A stretch of DNA of 64,000 nt from Lachnospiraceae bacterium FE2018 (GTDB taxonomy: Bacteria > Bacillota > Clostridia > Lachnospirales > Lachnospiraceae), in NCBI GenBank assembly GCA_000702845.1, contig JNKK01000009.1:1-64000 (forward strand). Direction: 5' to 3'. Both the position numbers and the translations under genes were made by a program. The notes under the pieces are model-generated. The model did not search any database, was not told the origin of the DNA, and was given only the letters and a program-made list of their open reading frames with translations. Positions 35,592 to 45,181 of this stretch are shown piece after piece (within the stretch, counting starts at the first letter, position 1; every line of letters begins with the position of its first letter).

Positions 35592-36392
35592 CTATTCCAC
35601 CAGAATATCAGTCACTACAAGTTCGCGCGGATTGTTGATTCGTGTTGATACGGTATGTTCTCCGAGACCGGCACTGATAATCACATGTCTGTGTTTTATA
35701 ACTGTCATGCCGTGTGCGTTGCGCGGAAACAGACGAAAATCCGGACCGATCAGCGATCTTCCTCCGCCAAGCTGTATCACACCGCCATGGTAGTGTCCGC
35801 AGTAAGTAATATCAGCACCCCATTTCAGATACGCGTAAATCTGCGAAGGATTATGTGCAAGAAGAATTGTGACCTCGCCGGGATCCGGACGTCCGAATCT
35901 GCTGTTCAGAATTGAGACCGGCATGCGCTCTCTGTGAAAGCGGCTGTAATAACGACGCGGCATATCAAAACCGCAGATCCGTACTGTCACATCACCGCAT
36001 TTTACGGCAGCGCTTTTATTTTCAAGAAATATAACACCGGCCTCCTCCAGGGGGTACCTGTAGTTCCCGTACATGACATCATACTGATCCGGATAGATTT
36101 TGGCACGGTATTCGTGGTTTCCCGTTCCGCACCAGACTGTATAGCGCTGTGCCAGTTCTTTCATAAACCGTACTGCAGGTTCCACTGACCGTCCGGGCTG
36201 TGCAATAAACATGTCACCGCCGCACAGAACAAGATCCGGTGAAGCTGCATCGATTTTATCGATTACCGCCCGGATCTCCTCCGGTTCTGCCGCATTGTGC
36301 AGATCAGTCAGAAAGACCGTGCGGATCTTCTGCCGCTGCAGTGCCGGACGGCTGATACGGACCGTGTAATTTGTCTGAATCAGTTCTTTCAT
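35592..36392 (-). CDS. calcineurin-like metallophosphoesterase
   Basis: 266 residues. Metal ligands in FLTDLHN, CGGDMF, GTGNHEY, LLAHNP and CGHYHGG. It resembles YkuE/YaeI-type enzymes but has no N-terminal membrane or Tat signal, so it is probably cytosolic. Substrate unknown. AGGAAAGG is upstream of the ATG. It heads the scpA-scpB group. Confidence 0.9.
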   Translation of the reverse strand: MKELIQTNYTVRISRPALQRQKIRTVFLTDLHNAAEPEEIRAVIDKIDAASPDLVLCGGDMFIAQPGRSVEPAVRFMKELAQRYTVWCGTGNHEYRAKIYPDQYDVMYGNYRYPLEEAGVIFLENKSAAVKCGDVTVRICGFDMPRRYYSRFHRERMPVSILNSRFGRPDPGEVTILLAHNPSQIYAYLKWGADITYCGHYHGGVIQLGGGRSLIGPDFRLFPRNAHGMTVIKHRHVIISAGLGEHTVSTRINNPRELVVTDILVE

Positions 36393-36469
36393 AAAATACC
36401 TTTCCTGCCTGTCCCGCAGTTTCTGCCGTGTACGGTGCGTTCATGCTGCGTCAGGTGGTTTACATGACA

Positions 36470-36495
36470 AGAGCTCTGACATCTGTCAGAGCTCT
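36470..36495. terminator. palindromic hairpin after rpsU
   Basis: AGAGCTCTGACA and TGTCAGAGCTCT with a 2-nt loop. The T run is poor on the minus strand, so it may act as a partial terminator or a processing site between rpsU and the phosphoesterase gene. Confidence 0.6.
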
Positions 36496-36503
36496 CATAT
36501 GCA

Positions 36504-36680
36504 TTAATTATATTTGCGCTTTCTAGCTGCTTCGGATTTCTTTTTGCGGCGAACGCTCGGCTTTTCGTAGTGCTCTCTCTTACGGATTTCCTGCTGAATA
36601 CCAGCCTTCGCGCAGCTACGCTTAAATCTTCTCAAAGCGCTGTCCAATGTCTCGTTTTCTTTGACGATTACATTAGCCAT
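36504..36680 (-). CDS. rpsU: 30S ribosomal protein S21
   Basis: 58 residues from the ATG at 36678-36680, with GGAGG upstream. A longer ORF is open but not conserved. [20 protein letters not shown] and a basic C-terminus ([15 protein letters not shown]) are typical. It binds the 30S platform near the anti-Shine-Dalgarno region. Confidence 0.96.
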   Translation of the reverse strand: MANVIVKENETLDSALRRFKRSCAKAGIQQEIRKREHYEKPSVRRKKKSEAARKRKYN

Positions 36681-36797
36681 TCCCAGACCTGACCTCCCTC
36701 CGGTTGCGAACTCATGTGAAACACCTGCCAAAGCGGCATTTCGCACGCATCTAATTATAACAGGTTTTCATCAAACGTCAATAGATATTTCCAATAT

Positions 36798-39434
36798 TTA
36801 CAGCTGCTTTCCAAGAAGCTCTTTTGCCTTTTCAATCAGTTCCGGGATCTTATCCGGGTTCTTTCCGCCGGCCTGCGCCATATTCGGACGGCCACCTCCG
36901 CCGCCGCCTACGATTTTAGCCGCCTCACGAATCAGATTGCCTGCATGTGCGCCGGCTTTCTGTGCCGCATCGGTTGCCATTGCCACAAGCGTGACTTTAC
37001 TTCCTTTTGAAGATGCGAGCAGAACAACACCTTCGCCGATCTTCTCTTTCAGCTGGTCGCCGAGATTGCGCAGTTCATTTCCGTCTGTGTCCGGTACGGA
37101 AACAGCAAGCAGCTTCACGCCCTTGATTTCCTGTACCTGATCCATGACATCACCGAGGGACTCCTGTGCCAGTTTGTTCTTCAGCGCATCGTTTTCACTG
37201 TTCAGTGTCTTGATCTCTGCCAGCAGGTGTGCAATGCGTTCCGGAAGATCCGCAGCATCTGCTTTCAGAAGTGCCGCCGCCTTGTGAAGAATTGCTTCCT
37301 GCTCTGCATAATAGTGAATCAGATTTGCGCCCGTGAGCGCCTCGATTCTGCGCACGCCTGAAGAAATACCGGAATCCGAAAGAATCTTGAAATACTGAAT
37401 TTCATTGGTATTGGACACATGTGTGCCGCCGCAGAGTTCTTTTGAAAAATCACCCATGGAAACAACACGCACGCTGTCGCCGTATTTTTCATCAAACAGT
37501 GCCATCGCGCCGGTCTTTCTTGCGTCTTCGAGAGACATGATCTCTGTTTTGACTGCCAGCGCTTCTGCAATCTCTTCATTGACCAGTTTCTCGACTTCGC
37601 TGATTTCATCCGGTGTCATTGCCTGGAAATGCGCGAAGTCAAAACGGAGTCGTGTCGGAGAAACGAAGGAACCTTTCTGCTCAACATGAGAGCCCAGCAC
37701 CGTCTTCAGTGCTTTCTGAAGCAGGTGCGTCGCACTGTGATTGCGGGCAGTTGCCATTCTCGCTTCCCTGTCTACCTGCAGGGCTGCCTTTGATCCGTTC
37801 TGGATCACTCCGGTTTCCACAAATCCGACATGTCCGATCATGCCGCGGATATGAATGGTATCCTCAACACGGAAAACACCGTCTTCTGTCGTGATGACGC
37901 CAATATCTCCGGCCTGGCCGCCCATGGTTCCGTAGAACGGTGTCGCAGCGGTCACGATGGTACCCTTTTCTTCTGTGCCGAGAACCTCTTTCAGCTCAGT
38001 TTCACCGGCAATTGCAAGGATCTCAGAATCCATTTCCAGATGATCAAAATAACCGTCAAACTCAGAAGTAACACCCGCATCGATTTCATCATATACGGTT
38101 GCGTCAGCACCCATGAAATTACTTGTCGCACGCGCCTTCCGGGCTGTCTCCTGCTGTACTTTCATGCATGCATTGAAGCCTTCTTCGTCAATGGCATAGC
38201 CCTTTTCCTCGAGAATTTCTCTGGTCAGATCCAGCGGGAATCCATAGGTATCATACAGTTTAAATGCATCCGCGCCTTCCAGCGTCTTCTTGCCTGCCGC
38301 CTGGAGATCTGCCTCCATGTCACCGAGAATGCGCAGACCCTGATCCAGCGTCTTGTTAAACTGCTCTTCCTCGTTGTTCAGCACCTTAATAATAAACGTT
38401 TTACGGTCCTGCAGCTCCGGATATGCCGCACTGGAGTCCTGCATGACACGCACCGAAAGATCTGCCAGGAACTGATGATCAATTCCGAGAATTCTTCCGT
38501 GACGCGCCGCACGACGGATCAGGCGGCGCAGCACATAGCCGCGGCCTTCGTTGGACGGCATAATGCCGTCGGAAATCATAAATGTCGCAGAACGGATATG
38601 GTCTGTGATGACACGAACAGAAATATCTGTCTTCGCATCCGTTCCATAAGAGACGCCGGCTACGCTGCAGACTTCGTCACGAAGTGCACGCACGGTGTCG
38701 ACATCAAAGATGGAATCCACGTCCTGCACGACAACCGCGAGACGTTCCAGTCCCATACCTGTGTCAATGTTTTTCTGTTCCAGTTCTTCATAATGGCCTG
38801 CTCCGTCATTATCGAACTGACTGAACACGACATTCCAGACCTCGATATAGCGGTCACAGTCACAGCCGACTGTGCAGTCCGGTTTTCCGCAGCCATACTT
38901 TTCGCCGCGGTCATAATAGATCTCTGTACATGGTCCGCACGGTCCGCTTCCATGCTCCCAGAAATTGTCTTCCTTGCCGAATTTGAAAATACGTTCCGGA
39001 GCGATGTGCATCTTATCGCGCCAGATGCCGAATGCCTCATCGTCATCCACGTAAACAGACGGATAAAGACGCTGCGGGTCCAGACCTACAACCTCCGTCA
39101 GAAACTCCCACGCCCACGGAATCGCTTCGTTCTTAAAATAGTCACCAAACGAAAAGTTTCCGAGCATCTCAAAAAATGTACCGTGACGGGAAGTTTTTCC
39201 GACGTTCTCAATATCGCCGGTACGGATGCACTTCTGACAGGTTGTCACGCGTGTGCGCGGCGGAATCTCTGCGCCCGTAAAATACGGTTTCAGCGGTGCC
39301 ATGCCGGAATTAATCAGCAGAAGGCTGTTGTCATTATGCGGAATCAGCGAAAAGCTTGGCAGCCGGAGATGTTCTTTGCTCTCGAAAAACTTCAGGAACA
39401 TCTCGCGCAATTCATTCAATCCATACTGTTTCAT
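36798..39434 (-). CDS. alaS: alanyl-tRNA synthetase
   Basis: 878 residues, full length. Class II catalytic core starting LREMFLKFFESKEHLRLPSF, a zinc-type insert (PDCTVGCDCDRYIEVWN), an editing domain with NHSATHLL and LCGGTHV (zinc ligands), and a C-Ala domain with a Gly-rich GGGGGGRPNMAQAGG. No T-box leader fits in the 66 bp to tyrS, so it is probably read from the tyrS transcript. Confidence 0.97.
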   Translation of the reverse strand: MKQYGLNELREMFLKFFESKEHLRLPSFSLIPHNDNSLLLINSGMAPLKPYFTGAEIPPRTRVTTCQKCIRTGDIENVGKTSRHGTFFEMLGNFSFGDYFKNEAIPWAWEFLTEVVGLDPQRLYPSVYVDDDEAFGIWRDKMHIAPERIFKFGKEDNFWEHGSGPCGPCTEIYYDRGEKYGCGKPDCTVGCDCDRYIEVWNVVFSQFDNDGAGHYEELEQKNIDTGMGLERLAVVVQDVDSIFDVDTVRALRDEVCSVAGVSYGTDAKTDISVRVITDHIRSATFMISDGIMPSNEGRGYVLRRLIRRAARHGRILGIDHQFLADLSVRVMQDSSAAYPELQDRKTFIIKVLNNEEEQFNKTLDQGLRILGDMEADLQAAGKKTLEGADAFKLYDTYGFPLDLTREILEEKGYAIDEEGFNACMKVQQETARKARATSNFMGADATVYDEIDAGVTSEFDGYFDHLEMDSEILAIAGETELKEVLGTEEKGTIVTAATPFYGTMGGQAGDIGVITTEDGVFRVEDTIHIRGMIGHVGFVETGVIQNGSKAALQVDREARMATARNHSATHLLQKALKTVLGSHVEQKGSFVSPTRLRFDFAHFQAMTPDEISEVEKLVNEEIAEALAVKTEIMSLEDARKTGAMALFDEKYGDSVRVVSMGDFSKELCGGTHVSNTNEIQYFKILSDSGISSGVRRIEALTGANLIHYYAEQEAILHKAAALLKADAADLPERIAHLLAEIKTLNSENDALKNKLAQESLGDVMDQVQEIKGVKLLAVSVPDTDGNELRNLGDQLKEKIGEGVVLLASSKGSKVTLVAMATDAAQKAGAHAGNLIREAAKIVGGGGGGRPNMAQAGGKNPDKIPELIEKAKELLGKQL

Positions 39435-39500
39435 GGAATTATCTCCTTAAACTATAATCATAAGTATCAGCAAAGTTGAAATTGATTCTATCACAAACCA

Positions 39501-40730
39501 TTAACCGAGGCAAATTTTCTTAAAGTTCTTTTTGCCTTTCTTGAGCAGAATACCATCTTCTCCGATGGCGTCTTTTTTCACGGTATATTTAAAATCAGTG
39601 ATCTTTTCGCCGTCAATTGAAACGCCGCCCTGCTCTACCTGTCTTCTGCCGTCTGAGCGGGATTTTACCAGTTCTGCCTTCATGAGCATGGAAACGATAT
39701 CGATTTCATCATTCTCATTGAAGTCCGCATCTTCCAGCAGTGTTTTCGGCATCTCCGCCGCATCTCCGCCGCCTGCGAACAAAGCCTTTGCGCCGGCTTC
39801 TGCCTTCTTTGCCTCATCCGTTCCGTGAACCAGTTCTGTCAGCTGGAACGCAAGGATTTCTTTCGCCTGGTTCAGCTGGCTTCCTTCCCACTTGTCCATC
39901 TCGTCGATCTGCTCAACCGGAAGGAATGTGAGCATACGCAGGCATTTCAGAACATCCGCGTCAGAAACATTTCTCCAGTACTGATAGAAATCATACGGTG
40001 TTGTTTTATCCGGATCCAGCCAGACAGCGCCTGACTGGGTTTTTCCCATCTTCTTGCCCTCGGAATTCAGCAGCAGCGTAATGGTCATCGCATAAGCATC
40101 CTTGTGCAGGATCCGGCGGATCAGCTCTGTGCCGCCGAGCATATTGGACCACTGGTCGTCGCCGCCAAACTGCATGTTGCAGCCGTAATCCTGATAAAGC
40201 TTGTAAAAATCATAGCTCTGCATCGGCATATAGTTGAATTCCAGGAAGGAAAGACCTTTCTCCATACGCTGTTCGTAGCATTTCGCCCGGAGCATATTAT
40301 TGACAGAGAAATGCGGTCCGATCTCACGGATAAATTCAATATAGTTCAGATTCATCAGCCAGTCCGCATTGTTTACCATCAGCGCCTTGCCTTCTGAGAA
40401 GTCGATAAACCGGCTCATCTGCACCTTAAAACAATCAATATTATGCTGAATGATTTCAGGTGTCATCATCTGACGCATATCTGTGCGGCCGGACGGATCG
40501 CCGATCATTCCGGTGCCGCCGCCAAGCAGTGCGATCGGCTTATTGCCGGCTTCCTGCAGACGTTTCATCAGGCAAAGAGCCATAAAATGTCCTACATGAA
40601 GACTGTCTGCCGTCGGATCAAATCCAATGTAGAAAACAGCTTTTCCGTTGTTAACCAGTTCCCGCACCTCTGTTTCGTCAGTTACCTGTGCGATCAGATT
40701 TCTAGCCTGCAGTTCCTCGTAGATTTTCAT
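39501..40730 (-). CDS. tyrS: tyrosyl-tRNA synthetase
   Basis: 409 residues. Class I core with HVGH (HIGH motif, in DPTADSLHVGHFMAL), KMGKTQSG (KMSKS motif) and a C-terminal S4 domain (RRQVEQGGVSIDGEKI). It has its own promoter inside the rnhA end and a leader attenuator. Confidence 0.97.
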   Translation of the reverse strand: MKIYEELQARNLIAQVTDETEVRELVNNGKAVFYIGFDPTADSLHVGHFMALCLMKRLQEAGNKPIALLGGGTGMIGDPSGRTDMRQMMTPEIIQHNIDCFKVQMSRFIDFSEGKALMVNNADWLMNLNYIEFIREIGPHFSVNNMLRAKCYEQRMEKGLSFLEFNYMPMQSYDFYKLYQDYGCNMQFGGDDQWSNMLGGTELIRRILHKDAYAMTITLLLNSEGKKMGKTQSGAVWLDPDKTTPYDFYQYWRNVSDADVLKCLRMLTFLPVEQIDEMDKWEGSQLNQAKEILAFQLTELVHGTDEAKKAEAGAKALFAGGGDAAEMPKTLLEDADFNENDEIDIVSMLMKAELVKSRSDGRRQVEQGGVSIDGEKITDFKYTVKKDAIGEDGILLKKGKKNFKKICLG

Positions 40731-40759
40731 TCGCTTTTTTCTCCTCTTTATAATAAAGT

Positions 40760-40804
40760 AAAAAACTTCCGTCCTATAACAGTTTCCCTGCTCAGGACGA
40801 AAGT
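40760..40804 (-). terminator. tyrS leader attenuator
   Basis: On the minus strand ACTTTCGTCCT and AGGACGGAAGT form an 11-nt arm hairpin with one mismatch, followed by six T. It lies between promoter and gene, so it should stop transcription early unless opened. An upstream AGGA (near 40810) could pair with TCCT of the terminator arm and compete. The leader (about 95 nt) is too short for a normal T-box. Confidence 0.7.
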
Positions 40805-40832
40805 CATATCCTAAAAGCCTTTAACAGGCACA

Positions 40833-40861
40833 AGTATATCTTTCCGGCAGACAATTGTCAA
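40833..40861 (-). promoter_or_regulatory. tyrS promoter
   Basis: TTGACA (40856-40861), a 17-bp spacer and TATACT (40833-40838). The -35 overlaps the rnhA stop codon. Confidence 0.8.
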
Positions 40862-41337
40862 GAAATGTTCCCGTCGTCTGTCAGTAAATCTGTACCGTCA
40901 GCCGCTGAAGTCGCCAGCTGGTCACAGCGCTCATTGAACGCATGCCCGTCATGTCCTTTCACCCATATAAATGTAACATTGTGCGGTTCTTTCGCGGCAA
41001 GCAGCCTCTTCCAGAGGTCAACATTTTTGACTGGTTCGTTCTTTCCGCGCTTCCATCCTTTTTTGATCCAACCGTCAATCCAGTGATCATTAAATGCCTT
41101 CACCAGATACTGGGAATCTGAGAACAAATGTACATCACACGGCCGAAGCAGTTCCTCAAGCCCCGCAATTGCCGCCATCAGTTCCATCCGGTTGTTCGTC
41201 GTCCTGACGTAACCTGCGGACAGTTCTTTCACATGGATCTCTCCCTTTGGATCTGTGTACCGCAGAATGGTTCCGTAGCCGCCCGGCCCGTCCGGATTGC
41301 CGCGGGCTGCGCCGTCTGTATAAATCTCAACCAGCAT
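40858..41337 (-). CDS. rnhA: ribonuclease HI
   Basis: 159 residues. Active-site acidic residues in [42 protein letters not shown] and NERCDQLA, and the HGHAFN-like handle area [12 protein letters not shown]. It removes RNA from RNA-DNA hybrids. It lies 33 bp after hisIE and may be read from the his operon. Confidence 0.96.
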   Translation of the reverse strand: MLVEIYTDGAARGNPDGPGGYGTILRYTDPKGEIHVKELSAGYVRTTNNRMELMAAIAGLEELLRPCDVHLFSDSQYLVKAFNDHWIDGWIKKGWKRGKNEPVKNVDLWKRLLAAKEPHNVTFIWVKGHDGHAFNERCDQLATSAADGTDLLTDDGNIS

Positions 41338-41370
41338 ATTCCAATTCCTCTGTGTTCTCTGTGCTGTTAA

Positions 41371-42522
41371 TTATCGGTTTGCCAGTTCCCGTGCAAGATC
41401 ATCCCATGTAATTCCCTTTTCTGCCATCAGCACCATCATATGATACAGGAAATCAGACATCTCGTAAACGGTTTCCTGTTTCTCGGGATTTTTGGATGCT
41501 ATGATAATCTCCGTCGCTTCCTCTCCCAGTTTTTTCAGAATTTTATCAATTCCCTTATCAAACAGATAGTTGGTATAAGAGCCTTCTTTGGGATGCTGCT
41601 GCCGGTCAAGAATCACCTGATAGACGTCATTCAGAACACTTGCCATCTGCTTTTTCTCCGAAACCGGATCCACAAGACTGCGATAGAAACAGGTGCGGTT
41701 TCCAGTATGGCATGCCGCGCCGATCTGTGTGACGCGTGCGAGCAGTGTATCGTTGTCGCAGTCAATCTGCATGGAACGGACAAACTGCAGATGTCCGCTG
41801 GTCAGTCCTTTCTTCCAGAGCTCCTGCCGGCTTCTGCTCCAGTAAGTCATGCGGCCGCTCCTGCAGGTCTCCGCAAACGATTCCTCGTTCATATATGCAA
41901 GCATCAGAACTTCGCCGGTGGCATCATCCTGAACGACACACGGAACCAGCCCTGCTGCATCTGTTTTCATATCGGCCCAGGTAAAATGCGGCTGCAGAGA
42001 AAGATCAGACTGCAGCGGCTGTGCTGCGCGCAGGCTTGTATTGCATGAGAAGATTCCCATCTTTGTGAGGCGGCAGATCACCTCCGCATAAGCGTCGTCG
42101 CAAATCAGAAGATCTGCAAACGTTTCAATCAGCTCTTTGTTCTGCTTAAACACCTCTGCATCCGGCACATAGACTGCAATTCTGTTCTTCCCGAAACGCT
42201 CAGAAACCTCCTGCAGCATCTCGATATTGGAATCTTTTCTGAAATTCAGAACTGCCATTGCGCAGCCTGCATAAATCAGTTTTTTAATATCTTCGACACG
42301 TTTCACATTGCCTGCGCCGATGACAGGTACAATTGCTTCCGCACAGATCTGCCGAAGCTGCTCCAGCGATGCCTCATGCGCCGCATCACCCTCAGAGTGA
42401 TCGAAAACAATCAGACGGAGTGCACCGCAGTCCCGTTCTGTAATCGCTTTCTGCACGACCGTGTCACTTCCGGTGCCGTCAATGTGCAGGCAGGGAATTC
42501 TAACTTCTTCTGTCATACCCAT
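41371..42522 (-). CDS. hisI: HisIE with N-terminal HisA/HisF-like half-barrel
   Basis: 383 residues from the ATG at 42520-42522 (GGAG 10 nt upstream). Three parts. Residues about 1-165 resemble the first half of the HisA/HisF barrel ([37 protein letters not shown]). About 180-285 is phosphoribosyl-AMP cyclohydrolase ([37 protein letters not shown]). About 290-383 is phosphoribosyl-ATP pyrophosphatase ([15 protein letters not shown]). The last two catalyse steps 2 and 3 of histidine synthesis. The half-barrel lacks its second half and so is unlikely to be a complete isomerase. Similar fusions are known in Lachnospiraceae. Confidence 0.92.
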   Translation of the reverse strand: MGMTEEVRIPCLHIDGTGSDTVVQKAITERDCGALRLIVFDHSEGDAAHEASLEQLRQICAEAIVPVIGAGNVKRVEDIKKLIYAGCAMAVLNFRKDSNIEMLQEVSERFGKNRIAVYVPDAEVFKQNKELIETFADLLICDDAYAEVICRLTKMGIFSCNTSLRAAQPLQSDLSLQPHFTWADMKTDAAGLVPCVVQDDATGEVLMLAYMNEESFAETCRSGRMTYWSRSRQELWKKGLTSGHLQFVRSMQIDCDNDTLLARVTQIGAACHTGNRTCFYRSLVDPVSEKKQMASVLNDVYQVILDRQQHPKEGSYTNYLFDKGIDKILKKLGEEATEIIIASKNPEKQETVYEMSDFLYHMMVLMAEKGITWDDLARELANR

Positions 42523-42596
42523 GTATCTTTTTCTCCTAAAAATCAATTTATTCTATCCAAATAAATAGGGTTTTGTCAGGATCGCATTTGTCACAG

Positions 42597-43030
42597 GATG
42601 CAATTCTCTTGACTCTGCTCTTTTATCCTTCCAGTATTTGTCCAATCCTGCATCCGCATCCCTTGCTTTTCGGCGATTGCGGATGCACTTTTTTTGCCTC
42701 TGATCTCTTGATTCTTCCAGAATTTGTCCAATTGTGCATCCGCATCTCTTACATCATGGCAATTGCGGATGCACTTTTTTTCCTCTCGGCTGTTAGCTCT
42801 GTCAGAATCTGGCCAAATCTTGCATCCGCATTCCTTGCTTCCCGGAAGTTGCGGATGCACTTTTTTCCTTCCGACCGTACGCTCTGTTCAGAACTGGTCA
42901 AAATCCTGCATCCGAATCCCTTGTTTTTCGCAGTTGCGGATGCACTTTTTTCCTTCCGGCCGTACACTCTGTTCAGAACTGATCAAAATCTTACATCCCC
43001 ATTCCTTGCTTTCCAGCAATTGCAGATGCA
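42597..43030. repeat. tandem array of five 86-bp hairpin units between hisB and hisIE
   Basis: Units begin at 42649, 42735, 42821, 42907 and 42992, a spacing of 86, 86, 86 and 85. Each has the arms TGCATCCGCA and TGCGGATGCA about 19-20 nt apart. In four units a C and six or seven T follow on the plus strand. A conserved TCAGAAYTGGTCAAAATC-like stretch precedes each hairpin. A partial arm is at 42597-42604, and the fifth unit is diverged. Since 86 is not a multiple of three, the array is noncoding. On the plus strand each unit looks like a Rho-independent terminator. On the minus strand, the direction of his transcription, it is a row of hairpins without T runs. This fills the 535-bp gap at 42523-43057. 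Confidence 0.85.
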
Positions 43031-43057
43031 TATTCCAATTTTCTAACAAACTCCGGT

Positions 43058-43645
43058 TTACAAACTTCCCTTCGTCGAGAGCACATCCGTGATTCTCTCA
43101 TCATAAGAAGTCGCCATGTCAAGTGTCTTCGCAAAGGACTTGAAAAGTGCCTCTGCTTTATGATGATCATTCACTCCGTCCAGTATTTTCATGTGCAGGT
43201 TCATCTCTGCACTGTAAGAGACCGCATAGAAAAACTCACGGACCATCTGCGTGGACATATCTCCCATCTTTTCCGAAGTAAAGTCACCTGAAAACATGAA
43301 ATATGGTCTGCCGCAGAGATCGCAAGCTGTCATGACAAGGGTTTCATCCATAGGAAGAATACTGCTTCCATAACGTCGGATTCCTTTCTTGTCACCGGCT
43401 GCTTCCCTGATTGCCTGTCCCAGAACAATTCCTGTGTCCTCGATTGTATGATGATCATCCACTTCCAGATCTCCGTTTACCTGAAGTTTCAGGTCAAAGA
43501 GTCCATGTCTCGTAAATCCGGCAAGCATATGATCAAAAAAGCCGACACCTGTATGGATTTCATACGATCCGGTTCCGTCGAGATTCAGTTCAAGTGTAAT
43601 GTCTGTCTCGTTTGTTTTCCGATGAATTGATGCCATACGGCTCAT
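43058..43645 (-). CDS. hisB: imidazoleglycerol-phosphate dehydratase
   Basis: 195 residues, the monofunctional form. Metal-binding repeats are seen in GFFDHMLAGFTRH, DDHHTIEDTGIVLG, FDHML-like and GVNDHHKAEALFKS. Step 6 of histidine synthesis. AAGGAGG lies upstream of the ATG. Confidence 0.97.
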   Translation of the reverse strand: MSRMASIHRKTNETDITLELNLDGTGSYEIHTGVGFFDHMLAGFTRHGLFDLKLQVNGDLEVDDHHTIEDTGIVLGQAIREAAGDKKGIRRYGSSILPMDETLVMTACDLCGRPYFMFSGDFTSEKMGDMSTQMVREFFYAVSYSAEMNLHMKILDGVNDHHKAEALFKSFAKTLDMATSYDERITDVLSTKGSL

Positions 43646-43705
43646 ATAGTACCTCCTTCAGGATGTTCTGTCGGTAAAATTCCTGCTTCATGTATCTTTT
43701 TCAGG

Positions 43706-43772
43706 TTGTATGCGGAATGTTGTTTTCGGTTACGATGGTTGTATGCGGAATGTTGTTTTCGGTTACGATGAT
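43706..43772. repeat. 33-bp tandem duplication between hisD and hisB
   Basis: Two copies of a unit starting TTGTATGCGGAATGTTGTTT stand head to tail. They are identical apart from the ends. The gap between hisD and hisB holds nothing else apart from the hisB RBS. Confidence 0.8.
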
Positions 43773-43792
43773 TCGGTCCTTTCCGCTCTTCA

Positions 43793-45091
43793 TTAAATCT
43801 CTTCTTCAAATCTGACTGCGATGGAATTCGCATGTGCAGTCAGACCCTCACTTTTTGCAAATTCTTCGATTAATGTATGAACGGCACCAAGTGCTTCTCT
43901 GGAATAATGTATCACACTTGATTTCTTAACAAAGTCATCAACTGACAGCGGTGAGAAAAACCTTGCCGTTCCGTTTGTCGGCAGAATATGATTCGGTCCC
44001 GCAAAATAGTCGCCCAGCGGCTCACTGCTGTACGGTCCGAGGAACATCGCGCCTGCATTTCTGACCTTTGCCATGATTTCAAACGGATTCTTTGTGACAA
44101 TCTCCAGATGCTCTGATGCAACATCGTTGACTGCCTCAATTGCGTCGTCCATGGAGTCTGCCAGCAGAATCATACCAAACCGGTCAAGTGATTTTTCAAT
44201 GATATCACGGCGCTCCAGCTTCTTCAGAAATTCCGCAATCTCTTTCTGAACTTCATCTGCAAGATCCCGACTCGTCGTCACCAGTACTGCGGAAGCAAGT
44301 TCGTCATGTTCCGCCTGTGAGAGCAGATCTGCTGCAACATAACGTGCATTTGCACTTTCATCTGCCAGCACCAGAATTTCACTCGGTCCCGCCACAGAAT
44401 CAATCCCGACAGCGCCGACGACCGATTTCTTGGCCAGCGCCACGAAAATATTACCCGGACCGGTGATCTTGTCGACCCGCGGAATGGTCTCTGTTCCATA
44501 TGCGAGCGCGGCAATTGCCTGCGCGCCGCCGACTTTGAAAATCCGGTCTGCACCGGCTTCTTTTGCAGCCACAAGAACCGCAGGCGCTATGACACCTGTC
44601 TTTCCTGCCGGTGTCGTCATGATGATTTCTCCGACACCTGCAACGCGCGCGGGAACGATATTCATCAGAACCGAAGACGGATAAGCAGCTTTTCCGCCGG
44701 GAACATATACACCCGCACGTGAGAGCGGTGTCACTTTCTGCCCGAGAAATGTCCCGTCTTCTGTCGTCGTGAACCAGCTGTTCATGCGCTGTTTCTCATG
44801 AAATGCACGGATTGACTGATGGGCTGACCGGATGACATTCAGAAGGGACTGCGGGATTGCATCATATGCTTTACGAATTTCATCCTCTGTTACTTCCGCG
44901 GTCTGACGTGTCAGCGTAATATGATCAAACTGTTCTGTATAATCGAACAGTGCTGCATCGCCTTCTTCTCTGACTCGTGCAAGTATTTCCTGTACAATTG
45001 CTTCCTGCTCCGTATAACGGCCCGTCTCACGCTGCGAAAGAATATCGCGTACCTGCATTCTTGTCTTTTCGTTCACTTCCAGTATTTTCAT
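43793..45091 (-). CDS. hisD: histidinol dehydrogenase
   Basis: 432 residues. [38 protein letters not shown] and [20 protein letters not shown] are all typical, with zinc and base residues in QAEHD and PNH. Catalyses the last two oxidations to histidine. Confidence 0.97.
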   Translation of the reverse strand: MKILEVNEKTRMQVRDILSQRETGRYTEQEAIVQEILARVREEGDAALFDYTEQFDHITLTRQTAEVTEDEIRKAYDAIPQSLLNVIRSAHQSIRAFHEKQRMNSWFTTTEDGTFLGQKVTPLSRAGVYVPGGKAAYPSSVLMNIVPARVAGVGEIIMTTPAGKTGVIAPAVLVAAKEAGADRIFKVGGAQAIAALAYGTETIPRVDKITGPGNIFVALAKKSVVGAVGIDSVAGPSEILVLADESANARYVAADLLSQAEHDELASAVLVTTSRDLADEVQKEIAEFLKKLERRDIIEKSLDRFGMILLADSMDDAIEAVNDVASEHLEIVTKNPFEIMAKVRNAGAMFLGPYSSEPLGDYFAGPNHILPTNGTARFFSPLSVDDFVKKSSVIHYSREALGAVHTLIEEFAKSEGLTAHANSIAVRFEEEI

Positions 45092-45181
45092 ACGTACCTC
45101 TCTTCAATTCTCTCCTGCCGTTCGGCATGTCTGCAGAAACTGTGCTCCGCAGCATCCGGTCCGCATCGAATCCCGGTCTGA

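Noticed and set aside
37830-39479. 549-residue ORF antisense to alaS
   Set aside because: It lies entirely opposite a well-conserved alaS, has no domain or RBS, and such long antisense frames follow from codon bias.
40731-40857. T-box riboswitch for tyrS
   Set aside because: The leader is only about 95 nt from the predicted start of transcription, there is no room for the specifier stem and no clear NGGN bulge; kept as an unknown attenuator.
42597-43030. CRISPR array
   Set aside because: The regular 86-bp spacing was considered, but the repeats are long inverted arms with conserved flanks and short variable loops, there are only five units, and there are no cas genes.
42591-43092. Several small ORFs on both strands in the 86-bp array
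   Set aside because: The unit length is not a multiple of three, so each ORF changes frame between units; the peptides only echo the repeat.
43642-43833. Small gene coupled to hisB
   Set aside because: Its only start is inside hisD and it has no RBS; reported only as a curious frame with a duplication.
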